Assembly (NCBI GenBank): GCA_003427395.1
Contig: BFEA01001190.1
Span: 61,764-113,506, forward strand
Source of the DNA: Chara braunii
Lineage: Eukaryota > Streptophyta > Charophyceae > Charales > Characeae
Direction of reading: 5' to 3'
Length of the DNA stretch: 51,743 nucleotides
Shown: one piece after another, positions 31,560-42,410 of the stretch
How positions within the stretch are numbered: the first letter of the stretch is position 1
Layout: every line of letters begins with the position of its first letter
Notes under the pieces: model-generated
What the model was told of the DNA's origin: nothing
Seen by the model: only the letters and a program-made list of their open reading frames with translations
Databases searched by the model: none
Program-made: the position numbers and the translations under genes

Positions 31560-32290
31560 TGCGACGTCCTGATCGGAGTGGGTAGTGGGTCCGGAAGTAA
31601 CGAGAAAGGGGGTGTGCAAAGGATTTTAGGAAAAAAGGGGAGGTGGGAGTCCCAAATCGGAACAAGAAGATTGGGTGCCAATGTTCTAAGGGCAGGGATG
31701 TAAGTGGTCTAGGCTGAGAAGGGGCGTTTCTGAGTTTTTAGAGCCCCAAAGTAGCCTTGGCTGTTGGTGTGTGCAACTATGGTCGTCGAATCTTAACATG
31801 GCGGGCTCGATTTCACGGTTGGCCTTCCTACTCATGCAGATTAGGTGACTGAGGGCCCGTCGGAGAACGATCATGCGTGCACATGTATACACTACGGGCT
31901 GCGTCGTCAACTAGCTGCAGCGTATGCACGAACTTGCATGGATCCCCTTCATCATGCATGGAAGAGAACGACCCGCATTCGTCTATTTCACTTCAGCAAT
32001 CCGATCTCAGACAAGCATCTGGGTTCTTCAATCATAATTAGGAAGTGAGCGCACAAGGATACAAACAATCAAAATTACGGAAAAAGGCAATCAAATTTAC
32101 AGTCACCATATCCAACGTGAGTTCAATAAGAAATAACAATTTGAGAGCTGCTCCAAAGGAAGACAAGGATTTACATAATCATAGGTCCATCTATATTTAC
32201 CAAAAATGGGAACAACGAAAGTCGTAGTTTCGAATGCCAAAAATTTTGAGAGGGACAGAAGAGGAAGAAGTATCATACACCCCAGCAACC
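31560..32290. other. No gene seen
   Basis: I recognise no coding domain or RNA. Some of this may be the 5' LTR of element 3. Confidence 0.35.
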
Positions 32291-32291
32291 C

Positions 32292-32293
<2 letters not shown>

Positions 32294-32339
<46 letters not shown>

Positions 32340-32487
32340 ACANNNNNNNNNNNNNNNNNNNNNNNNNNNNNNNNNNNNNNNNNNNNNNNNNNNNNNNNNN
32401 NNNNNNNNNNNNNNNNNNNNNNNNNNNNNNNNNNNNNNNNNNNNNNNNNNNNNNNNNNNNNNNNNNNNNNNNNNNNNNNNNNNNNNN

Positions 32488-32533
<46 letters not shown>
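32294..32533. repeat. (CT)n-(CA)n microsatellite with 145-base N gap
   Basis: CT repeats at 32294-32314 are followed by CA repeats to 32342, N from 32343 to 32487, then CA repeats to 32532. The gap is surely inside the dinucleotide array and its true length is unknown. Confidence 0.95.
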
Positions 32534-32534
<1 letters not shown>

Positions 32535-33880
32535 GTCACACACTCTTCAACTCTGTTTTCATTCCTGTGCAGGCGGTCCGTCGGCTCTCACAGAGTCGCA
32601 CCTACTAACAACTCTGAGTTGTCATCCCGCTTAGTGCAAGTACGCACGGCGGATTCGTTTGTGTTCCACAGTCCATCGTGGCCACACCGCAATCCCGCAC
32701 ACTAGCCGCCAGCCCTTCAGATCGCCCAACTCTGAAGTCATCTCTTCATCGGCCCGTGCTTGTTAGCTGATCCTCTCGACCACGATAACCTTCCAAGTTT
32801 GATTAGAGAGTGATTATGTCGCGCTTGCGAAATTTGTAGCTATTGGCATCAGCGCGGGATAGTCGGGATTATGCTGAGGTAGAGGAAGAAGGGAGGAGGA
32901 AGTGACTGCAGTAGGCATGCCTGAACAGTGGCGTGGGGGACGTTACCACTCTCCACGCATCAATCCAGTCATGCACCGTTGTGGCCAATGAGATGGGGGG
33001 AAAGGGGGAGAGGGGATGCGTGTTTCAGCGTGACGAGAAACCCTGGACGAGAAGATTACAAAAACACCCGCACGAATCAAGAAGAGATTATAGTTGAGAT
33101 TAGAATTAAGGCACGGCAGGAGCAGAGTACAGGACGCCGCGTAGCAGAGCGCGCGCGAGTAAGGAGCACCGTGCAGTTACCAAACAAAACATAGGACGAC
33201 CCCAAAATCCTAATCTAATTAAAGTCCTAATTCCTATCACTCCCGTATTTTCCCCATCATTTCAAAATTAAAAGACTTAAGACTTAGACATTCCCGCTCG
33301 ATAACCGTGCCGAAGTTCCCTTCCGTATTTCCAACAGAAAAAAAAAGAGGTCGCATCAATCGTTATCTTTGCGTTCGCTAAGGCGTGTCCTAACTACCAA
33401 CTGCCATGGGACAAAGTTTTCACGAAATGAGGAAAGAAAAGGAAAAGAATGGGGGTACTTGTGTAATTGGATCATGCCCCTCCCCCCTGAGCCCCCAAAA
33501 TGCACCGCAGAAAGTCGTGCAAAATAGAAAGTAGTTCGTCACAGCACTACCACTCACACACTTAGTGCGTGCGCAGTCTGGGGGAGCGGATGTGCATGAT
33601 GATTCAGTTCTGCCCGAAAGGGGCCCCAGCAGATAATGGCACCTCTCGGATCCCCCAGAGCGGTGGTGCGTGCCTCCCCTTGGAGTTGCTGAGGCCATCG
33701 GGGGAGGTTGCTCCGCGAGGAGCAGGCTCAATGGGGATGTCTGCCCGGGAGGGGCGAAGGGTTCACTCCCTTCCTAGCAGCAGTGACTCTCATTCCCACA
33801 ATACCTGGTGACCTTGTGACTGGATGCTTCAGGCCTTCTGGTCAGGCGCCTTGGGGATGCACGTTCGAGGAGGGTGCACA
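32534..33880. other. No gene seen
   Basis: Several short open frames exist on both strands, but none shows a recognisable motif or overlaps a second copy. Nothing else was noted. Confidence 0.4.
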
Positions 33881-33885
33881 CTTCC

Positions 33886-33998
33886 GCTACCGTCTTCCCC
33901 CGAACACAACGAACCCTCATTTTGGTTGTATCTGGCCGGAAATATAACTCGCATACATTCATTTTTAGGGTGCGTTATGTTCAGGGGAAGACAATAGT
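33886..33998 (-). mobile_element. 110-bp foldback MITE, copy A
   Basis: The left arm CTACCGTCTTCCCCCGAACA..CGAACCCT (33888-33917) and right arm AGGGTGCGTTATGTTCAGGG..GAAGACAATAG (33967-33996) are inverted repeats of about 30 bp. Between them the minus strand carries TTTCCGGCCAGATACAA, which copy B carries on the plus strand. The termini resemble hAT-type starts (AGGGTGCGTT), but these face inward here, so class is undecided. Confidence 0.65.
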
Positions 33999-34226
33999 GG
34001 CCTAGTAGCTCTGGTCTGGGCTAACACTCCCAGGGGTGCGTTGCAAGGTCTCTCACCTTCGTCCCCTATGAGATTTCCCGTCTTGAGTGATACTTGTGTG
34101 AGTGGGTGGGCCCACAACACGGACAGGGGACTGAATATGGTGTGTGAATCCCCCTGCCGGACTTCCTCCCTTGGTGATCTCCCTGACACCTCACAACCCA
34201 TTTAAAAAAAATAAAAATAAAAAATT

Positions 34227-34283
34227 GTGAGAGCATGGCCTATCGCTCGTTCAACGTTTCAGGACTTGAAGCTAGAGGTGTCG

Positions 34284-34316
<33 letters not shown>

Positions 34317-34318
34317 AG
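34227..34318 (+). rRNA. 26S (large-subunit) rRNA fragment
   Basis: The stretch includes GAAGCTAGAGGTGTCGGAAA and AGTTACCACAGGGATAACTG followed by GCTTGTGGCAG, the nearly universal nuclear 26S/28S segment leading into the peptidyl-transferase region. The upstream part GTGAGAGCATGGCCTATCG also matches, with substitutions (expected GTGAAAGCGTGGCC). Both sides break off into unrelated A-rich DNA. It is a roughly 92-bp dead fragment, not a gene. Confidence 0.85.
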
Positions 34319-34369
34319 ATTAAAAAAAGAAACCATAGCTTGCGCGGGCTCTTGTTCCCGGTCACTATT

Positions 34370-34493
34370 GGGCTACCGTCTTTCCTCAAACACAATGCAG
34401 CCTGATCATTAAGGTATACCACTTGTTCAAGTTTTTCCGGCCAGATACAAACATTGTGAGGGTGCGTTGTTGTTCCGGGGGCGACGGTCATAA
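34370..34493 (+). mobile_element. 110-bp foldback MITE, copy B
   Basis: The left arm CTACCGTCTTTCCTCAAACA..GCAGCCT (34372-34402) and right arm AGGGTGCGTTGTTGTTCCGG..GCGACGGT (34458-34488) are inverted repeats. The centre holds TTTTTCCGGCCAGATACAAA. It lies 50 bp downstream of the rRNA fragment and in opposite orientation to copy A, 370 bp away. Confidence 0.65.
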
Positions 34494-34594
34494 CGCTACC
34501 ATCACCGCCTACTCAGGGGATGTACCACTGAGCCAGAGTTCCCTTGCCTTCCATCTCACTCGCAAAGCATAGAGAGCCGGCCATTCAGGGAGAG

Positions 34595-34755
34595 GCCTTG
34601 CCCTCCTGCGCACCCCCCCCCAAAAAAACCAAAACCGTACCCACAAAGCTTACCCCCCTGCGTACCCCTCCCTAAGAAAAACGTACCCACAAAGCTTACC
34701 CCCTCTCGCACCCCTCCCTAAGAAAAACGTACCCACAAAGCTTACCCCCTCTCAC
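34595..34755. repeat. 46-47 bp tandem repeat, three copies
   Basis: The unit ACGTACCCACAAAGCTTACC followed by CCCTCTCGCACCCCTCCCTA and AGAAAA occurs three times; the first copy is more diverged (CCCCCAAAAAAACC). Confidence 0.88.
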
Positions 34756-34806
34756 ACCTCGCGCAGAAACTGACTCGCCTCCAGATCACTGCATTTTGGG
34801 CCGCGC

Positions 34807-35003
34807 CGCATCACTCAATAAATGCACCGAGAACCGAAATTAAGGCGGTGTATCTTTCCACGTTTTAGCGGAAAATGCATTATCGTTTTTCAGGAATTGA
34901 GGCGGGGTATCACTCACGGAATGCACAGAGAGGAGAAATTAAGTCCATGTATCTTTCCATGTTCTACGGGAAAATGCGTTCTCGTTTTTCACAATTGGTG
35001 AGT
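34807..35003. repeat. About 101-bp tandem duplication
   Basis: Two copies begin TCACTCAATAAATGCAC and TCACTCACGGAATGCAC. They share GAAATTAAG, TGTATCTTTCCA, GGAAAATGC and TCGTTTTTCA, diverged by roughly a fifth. Confidence 0.8.
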
Positions 35004-38000
35004 GGTGCAATGATGCGCTCTGCCACACTTTACCACGTAAGACGCTGATCCGACAATACGTAAAAAGAAAAAAAACAAGAAAGTCCATTGAAAGATGGAT
35101 ACAGGTAGTGCGGGGCGGAAAAACAAATTGGGACCCCACATAGGCGGGTTTTGCGGTCCTTCCCAAGTACCACGCCAGAATGTTGTGGGCTTCCACCGAC
35201 ACGGACGTTCTTGTGGCCCGCCATATGGCATTGCCTCGAGCGTAGTACGGTTCTCTGCTCCACGAACATATATTGAAAAGGGCGACTCATTTTTGCGGCA
35301 GCTTTCTCGATAGGGGTAGGGGTCCTGGACCTTTCCATTTTGTGTAGCGTCGTTGGGCCGTTCATCACGATCGAGGCACCACGTACACATGAACTGAAAA
35401 CGTACCCCTAACAAAGGGCGGCCCCCTGTGATTCCGGAAGTGGTGGAATCTGCGTTTCTCAACAAAATTGGCTAACTTACATACTGTCAGATTAGAAGCT
35501 AAGTAATTAGCATCTGGTCGACCAGCGCGTTCATTAGAATCTTTAGAAAGTCAACAACAAAATCCAAAAATAAAGAAATGTCCATTTCTTCGTGGATCGG
35601 GCGCGACAAGAAGGGTGGTTAGCGTTGAGTTTCCTCAATGCCTAGATCTGGACATGTTGGCGGACATGTGTAGGTGAGGGAACTGAACGTTGTCGGTGCG
35701 AATACCCTTACAAGGGTATCCACCCTGGTTTTTGCAAGCGACAGGAAATACGTTTGGTTTAAAGTCTACGTATACCGCGCGAGACACGACCCTGTTTGTG
35801 GTTTACGATGATTGAATGGTTGACTAGAGTAGAGAGTGTGTGGGCGCGCAGACTTAAGGCGCGCGTGATTTTTTTTGTTTTTAATGATTGTGGAAATCGA
35901 TGTTGATAGCCGGTCATATTTTAATTTTAAATTAAATTAGGATGGAAAATATTTTGTCTCGGGATTGGTGGGCTTGCCTGTGACGTGCGTGTACGGACGG
36001 AGGAAGGCAACGACAACAATGCAACTTTGGAACGTCCCGATAGATCCACGCGTCGCACAGCATCCGCTTATATAGGTGTCCGCTAGTACTAGGCTCAGCC
36101 TGGGACCTAGCACTATAGGTTACAATGTACGACTTTCATTCGGGAGATTCAGGGATTGAGACTGATTGGCGACGACGCAAGAATATTAGAATAGCGTGAA
36201 GGGACCAAGGGATTGAGGGCCCGACGGGGCTATCCCGCTTGGTTTTGTTGTTGGCGGCGTCAGAACGGGGCCAACGGTTTTTTTTGTCCCCCGTGTCATT
36301 TTCTGACGATTAGGAGTTTCTAAATACTTGTATTATTTATTGTTGTGTTATTATTATTTTCCTTTTGTGCTCCTTGACTTGGACGCGACGCTGGATTGGG
36401 AGGCCGTCACGATGGTCGGGGACCTTGAGCGGGCGCCTCCTCTGGTTGACTTGCGGATTCCAGTGTGTTCGGGATGCTGGCAGAATTCCTCTATCCTACT
36501 CGTCGTTGCAAAAGAGGATCTAGGAGTTCAACGTAAATGCGAGACGGCGGGTGATTAGCCCCAAGACGGAAGAAGCCTGGGTGGCGCGGACCATTTGTCG
36601 GCGTATTGCACACCAGCTGAGAGTCTGCTGCTGGAGGATTTGAGAGTGAGCATACCGGCTGGGACGCGAAAGAAGTAGGACTGTGCCTCGGCTGGGCGGC
36701 CCACAACACCGAGGACGAGTCTGCGGCGGTATTGTCTGCGCGGTCATGTGAATATTTGTTACTACCACTAAAATTTGCGCCAAGACCTGTTGTGCCTGGA
36801 ATTATGCTACGAGCATGCAGGGGGCCAGTGTCCCCGACACTAAGACCACTGTTGGTGTGTGGGCCGCCCTTTGGGGACCCGAAAGATAGTAGGTCGTCCC
36901 TGAGATCGGTCGGACGGACAGACCAGGGTGTTAGACTGAATGGATAGTTGCATGGAACCCACCCTCACCCTAGTCATTGAGGTTTCGCTCGGGTGCTTAT
37001 TGCTATCCTGAGGCTTACACCGGGACCTGTCCCTCCCGGGCTAAAGCCGGTAGATTCCACAGTAGGCCGCGTCCCCCTGATCGCCGTAGTAACGGACCGA
37101 ACACCCCTATGTGGACCATGCGCCTCGGTGCCTTACGCTGTCGGGTAGGCTGATTTGGAGATGAGTTGATACTCATTTCCTTGCGGACTTCAACTTTTGG
37201 GATCGCTATCCCACTATCTGCATCGGCTCCCCCGTCGCAGTGCCTGCATTAGAGTACAGATTAGTGCACAGCAGAGCATCGATCGAGGCAAGGCGCTAAG
37301 GCAACAAAGACGGAGTCAAGGCAGTGAAGGAGGGAGCGAACCAGAGGCAGGGCGCAGCGGTGAAAGGAAGAAATGAGAATGAAAAGGGAGGATAAACCTA
37401 GACGGGGAAGTGTGCCAGATCCATGCGCAAAGATGGTGGAAGAAGGGAAAGCAGAAAGACGAATAACTTGCCCGATTCTTGATAGAATCGGGCGAAATAA
37501 AGGTTGGAATCATGGTTTTTTAGGCGAGGGAAGTTAAATCCGTTGTTGGTTTGAGAGATAGCGTAGTAGAAGAGTGAGTAATAAGAAAAAATAGGTGTGC
37601 GGAGAGTGTCGGAAAGGAGGACGAATGGGACTAAAGGTTAGTGTATTCAGCCGTTTCTAGGCCATTTTCGACAAACGAAGATACAAAGTGGGGGTTTCTT
37701 AACAGGGCGAATTCAGTGGTAGTGTTAGTTTTAGTAGTAGATTAGTAGAATAATAGTGAGAAAGGAAACAGGCTGCGTGGAGATGGCGTACAGAGGAAGG
37801 AGTGAGGCTGAGAGGAGATAAATCTCACTGTTTTTTTGTGACAGAAACTGGCGATTGAAGGCTCGAATCTGGGGTTCCTGGACCCTGTAAGACGATCTGC
37901 GAAGTTAGAATCTGAGGTAGGCACTTGATTAACGTGGTGCGACGGGTAGGGCTTGCGCCAAGCTCGATGACTTAGGCATGGAGGAAGAAATGATGGCACA

Positions 38001-38280
38001 ATAGGCCAGCGAGCTACGACAGTGCAGATCGTGAGGAGTTGAAGTGGTGTGCCCCCGATGACAGAGAGAGGGGACTGAGGATAAGAGGGGGTAAGCTACT
38101 TGTCGCAGACGTCTCATTGTTGCCACGATCCGTATGGCCGTGTGCATCGTTTTTGGGATTCGTGCGTGCTGTTTGACGGATTACGCAGTCGATGAATAAC
38201 TACGGGCGGGAGAGAGGTTGTATGAGCTAACAGATAAGGTGAGTCCGCGTGGAAGCAGAACGCTTGCAGAGAGAAAAGAG
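35004..38280. other. No gene seen
   Basis: No recognisable domain. A 436-bp minus-strand open frame at 35465-35030 has no motif I know and reads through purine-rich ends. ATACCCTTACAAGGGTAT at 35703-35720 is an 8-bp hairpin. The 36.9-37.3 kb stretch is GC-rich and looks like old LTR or leader DNA, without proof. Confidence 0.35.
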
Positions 38281-38287
38281 AGCGAGC

Positions 38288-38359
<72 letters not shown>

Positions 38360-38374
38360 AAAAAAAAAAAAACT
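38288..38374. repeat. (GA)n microsatellite with A run
   Basis: More than 30 AG dinucleotides are followed by an 18-base A run. Open frames across it are trivial. Confidence 0.96.
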
Positions 38375-38380
38375 TACCTA

Positions 38381-39500
38381 CCAACCTAGTGATGCGGGGT
38401 GAGCCTAAAGTCAAGCTACGTACTGGACTATATGGAAAATTTGGGTTGGACAGCTACAGGGTGTCGAGCCCTGTTCTAGTGGGAAACTTCCATCAGACTG
38501 CAGATTTGACCCTTAAATTTTAAGGGGCGGTAATCCAACTGGTTCGGCTATTTTAGATAGCCGCAAGAGCCACAATATGCTATGAGCAACTGCTGTTGTG
38601 TTGAGGCCGGTGCGCCTTAGTTGTCAATACATAGTACTTTTTGTCGCGGTAATCACTGGATATTTTGTCACGGTGCACCTTGCTACAACCAACGTTGGGC
38701 TACCTAATGCTACGGCACAGAGGAGTGATGTTGCAACAGTGCATTTGGATTGTGGGTGCTATGGCTGAGTTTCAGAGGGTTACTATGGTAACAGTGCGGA
38801 GGTTACGAGTACTGTGACAACCCCTTTCACTACGATCGTTCGAGCCTCCTTGTGACCATTGGTTGTGTTAGCTGGGGTAACGGGTTGCAGGTTGGTACGT
38901 TTGATTGCCTCAATGTTGCCCATGCGTATGCTTAAGAGCAAGAAGAGGTGGACAGGCTGCAAAAAGAGGGTTGTTGTTGCAACTTGGAGGTTCGTCCGAA
39001 CACAACTGTGCTGCGTTTGGCCGCGAGTTGACCATTCTATTGTGGTCTAGCCACTTTGCTGCGGTTTTTGGCCATCGTTGCGGGGCCCTAAAGCGAATCA
39101 AGATAACAAGGCCCTCTCCAGGGAGTTGAGTCAGTCCCTCTCCTATATCTTGAGATTCTGAAACCCCCCTTTCTTCCCTTCTTCTGCCNGAACTCNGGAG
39201 GAATTCTGGAGGCANGNAACTTAGAGNTAACNGTTNNATCCTCCTTTAAGTTTATAAAACCCAGTTATAACCCATATCCGTACTTCTCGCTATGTTTGAC
39301 TGAGTATACTGCGTGCACCCTTACTTTGACTTTGAGTTTGACTTTCATGACTTAAACCAGACTTAAATAAAGGAAGGTATGCGCAATGTCAATTTCAGTT
39401 TTGTTGTCTGACTGAAAGCAGGTTGTGGGATTGCATCTTGGGGGGAAGGATGGGGGGAAGATAGTATTGCTTGTGTCTGACTGGGTTAATCAAAGGTTGG
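38381..39500. other. No gene; scattered Ns at 39189-39237
   Basis: No coding domain seen. TGTGACAACCCC at 38813 looks like the start of many plant gypsy LTRs. If it is the start of the element 4 LTR, that LTR would be about 4 kb long and would contain the hairpin arrays. The 3' LTR is truncated, so this cannot be tested here. Confidence 0.25.
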
Positions 39501-39503
39501 GAA

Positions 39504-40230
39504 AGTCTCCATAAGTTTGGGGAGACTCAGTGCTATGTTTATTTCTGAATTGCTTGGAAAACCAGACATGTTCCGTAAGTTTAGGTGGTCTGGTTGCTTT
39601 GACTTGTGAGGGCTGTTTGTGGTTGACTTTTTAGGAAACAAGCATTGTCCCATAAGTTAAGGTGGCTTGGTTGCCTTGTTTATTTTGGGTTTTCTCAGTT
39701 TCTTTTGGTTCTCAATGAGGAGGTCTGAGAATGTTCCATAACTTTGGGTGGCTCAACCTCGTCCTGCTTTATTTAACGGACCAAACCAGGCAGAGGACCA
39801 GACATGTTTCATAAGTTTGGGTGGTCTTGGTCCAATGCCACGCACATGCTGGAACCAAAAGGTTATAACTTGGTTATATTTTATTATTATTTCACCTATG
39901 AACAAACTAGTCAGACATTGTTCCATAAGTTTGGGTGGTCTGGCTATAACTTATCACAAATTAAAGAGAGTATGAATTAAGAATAAACATGTGGTGCGAA
40001 GGGGCAGACTGAACCTCGAGCTAAAGATGATCGGTTTAGTAACTGCAATTATATGCTGCCTCAGAAGACTAAGTGCAGACAATTATATATAATTGGGCTA
40101 TCCTAAACAGTTCAGGGCGACTAAGGCGGCCTAGTCATATGCCCAAAGAAGAGAAAAGTTGTTTTGCTCTATGTTTGTGTATACTTAATAGTTGAGTTAG
40201 ACATGTTTCATAAGTTTGGGTGGTCTAGCT
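39504..40230 (+). repeat. Array of seven hairpins with conserved loop and varying stems
   Basis: The loop consensus is ATGTTYCATAAGTTTGGGTG. Flanking stems: 39504-39510/39521-39527 (AGTCTCC/GGAGACT, short loop); 39560-39567/39588-39595 (AACCAGAC/GTCTGGTT); 39639-39643/39665-39669 (CAAGC/GCTTG); 39720-39729/39752-39760 (GAGGTcTGAG/CTCAACCTC, one bulge); 39795-39803/39824-39833 (GGACCAGAC/GTCtTGGTCC, one bulge); 39909-39916/39938-39945 (AGTCAGAC/GTCTGGCT); 40195-40202/40223-40230 (AGTTAGAC/GTCTAGCT). Stems change in sequence but remain paired, including G-U pairs on the plus-strand reading. Spacing is irregular (56 to 290 bp). No protein is encoded. The role is unknown. Confidence 0.8.
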
Positions 40231-40519
40231 TTATGCCATATGTAAGTTGGTTGTAAAGGGGTAAATCATTGAAAGACTATGAACTATTGCTTGATAAGGT
40301 TGACGTGGGGATATTGAGAGTACTTACCCTTATGGTTAGGCCTGCATGTGGCTGAGTGAGATTATTTGCTCAGTCTGAGTTTTCAGTTTGATAGGTAGTT
40401 GCTTTAGATACTCGCCACGTGCTAGAGTCATAGGAGTTAGTTTCAATTCATGCATTTTCTAAGCTAAGTTTATTTTACTTACGTCGATTTCTACATTTTC
40501 TGGGATGTTTTGTTATACT

Positions 40520-41160
40520 TGGTCTTGTATAAATCTTGGTAATCAATTTCTCAACGGGAAGTGCTGCCGAAATTTTTACAAAACCAAGGAGTTAGTCAGA
40601 TTTTGTCTTTTCAAAGTTCAGTTTGTCCGACTTTTATATATGCCTTAGTAATAATCTAAAAAGTCTCATTTTATAAAGGAAGCGCCACCAATTTTTTTGC
40701 TAATTTAGGGAGTTGGACAAAATTGAACCTTGAGAAGTCAAAGTCATTTTAAATTCAGAACTTAGTTTTATATAAATCTTGGATTAGCACTTTTTTGAAG
40801 GGAGCGCTGCCGAAATCTTTACAAATCTAAGGAGTTTGTTAAATTTTATCTTGGTTTGACTCAAGTTTTGCTCTGGGTTAATATCCGACTTAGTAAGAAT
40901 CTAGAAAGTCTTCTTTTCTAAAGGGAGTGCTGCCCAGATTTTTATTAATTCAGGGAGTTAAACAAAATTAGACTTTCCACAATTAGAGATTGTTTTTGTT
41001 TTCATATTTGAGTTAGTATAAATTTCGAGAATGCACTTTTCCTACGGGAAGCGCTGCCGAAAGTTTCTTAGTTTAAAGCAGTTATATTATATTTTGGTGA
41101 TTCTGACAATCCACCTTGAATAGGGGAGATGCTGTCATAGATTTACATTGCGTTGGGTAC
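40520..41160 (+). repeat. 121-123 bp tandem array, five copies plus a partial sixth
   Basis: The core GGGAAGCGCTGCCGAAA starts at 40556, 40677, 40800, 40923 and 41046, with a degenerate core at 41123. Each core sits between a left segment (AATCTTGGTAAT-like) and a right segment (CCAAGGAGTT-like) that pair: 40535-40540/40583-40588 (CTTGGT/ACCAAG), 40656-40660/40704-40708 (CTAAA/TTTAG), 40778-40785/40824-40831 (CTTGGATT/AATCTAAG with one G-U). Copies four and five pair poorly. The design resembles the neighbouring hairpin array but with a 35- to 45-base loop. Confidence 0.75.
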
Positions 41161-42217
41161 TGGTTTAGAGGTAGGCCTAGGCTTAGCTTGCAAGAAGACC
41201 TTGGGTGAGAATGTGCTATGAAGTTTTATTTTTCATGCACTTATGAATTTAGCTTGGGAATTGGTTTGTCCTATGTTACATATCCTCGTGATCGTTTGAT
41301 TCAGGATCTGGAATAGATTCAGCTTGATCCTATGAGGATCATCTTCTGTTAATAGGTCGGTTGCCGATTCGTTGGTCTACAACTCAACTCCAATGCATTC
41401 TCAATACTCAACCTAAAAAGGTTTTAGCCCTGGTGGTTTCTATTGTTTTATTAAGGTTTTCACCCTGACTTTTATTGAATGACCATTTAATAAAGGTACA
41501 GAGTATTTAATTATGGAAGGTTGGACAAAGGTTGGGGCTTGCATGGCTAAAGCGAGGGGTATGAGCATAGAGAATGGTTGAAGTTGACCTCGTGTAGTGC
41601 GTAGGGCTTCTGTTGACTCTTTGATGTGATTGCATGTATGTTTTATGTTTCGGACTTTGGGTTTGAATGTCTGCGATCACATACATATATATATGGCGCA
41701 GAGGAGTCACACGGTAACTGTGAGAAGTGATCGTCACATATTTATCCCCCTATACATATACATAGGTACATACTTATGTTTAGGTGTCTCGCGTGGCGTA
41801 AGGAGCCCACGCTTAAGGGCTTAATTGGGGTCGAGATTGAAAGAGAGGGGGGGGAGACTCCCTTCCTTTACTGTTGTGTATTTCTTAAAAATTTCTTAGT
41901 CGGACGTTGGTCCTCAGCCTGGATTTGAGGTCCTTGTCCAGGACATCCCTCGTCCTAGACTTCACGTGGAAGGGATCACCCCCCACGCAGAGCCTATTTG
42001 CCCTGCCCACCGGGACACTCACCCTAAAGGCCGAAGGAGTTGCGGGGACCGCACGACTGTTCCTTAAGTCGTGCAATATCGTAAAAGGGTTGACCTTCAC
42101 GATAATTTGAGTTTGACACCTGAATGTCATAAGCAGTACTCGGATCCACGAGGGACCGCTTGGTTATGGGCACTACATAGTACGCCATCATTGCGACTGC
42201 TTGCATATTCATGCATT
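41161..42217. other. No gene; probable LTR or flank of element 4
   Basis: No coding domain recognised. There is a short ATATAT/CATATA stretch at 41683-41765 and a G run at 41851-41858. This may belong to the element 4 5' LTR, whose left end I cannot place. Confidence 0.3.
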
Positions 42218-42358
42218 ACTAGGCGATATGGGAAGGTCCTGCAGCCGCGCGGTTTTATGATTAGTCTCGTGCATGTGGCCTATCCGATTTTCGCATCGGA
42301 GAGTTATGCGATGGCTACTGAAGGGACTAAGATTGTCTACGTTGTCTGGTTTGTGTCG

Positions 42359-42410
<52 letters not shown>

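Noticed and set aside
34240-34491. 83-residue minus-strand open frame
   Set aside because: It is antisense to the 26S rRNA fragment and foldback copy B.
35030-35465. 158-residue minus-strand open frame
   Set aside because: No recognisable motif, ends in a Phe run from low-complexity DNA, and overlaps other open frames.
39504-41160. CRISPR-like repeat-spacer array
   Set aside because: Spacing is irregular, repeats vary, and the context is eukaryotic with no cas genes.
41907-42110. 67-residue open frame
   Set aside because: No homology recognised and the opposite strand is open over the same bases; probably LTR or flank DNA of element 4.
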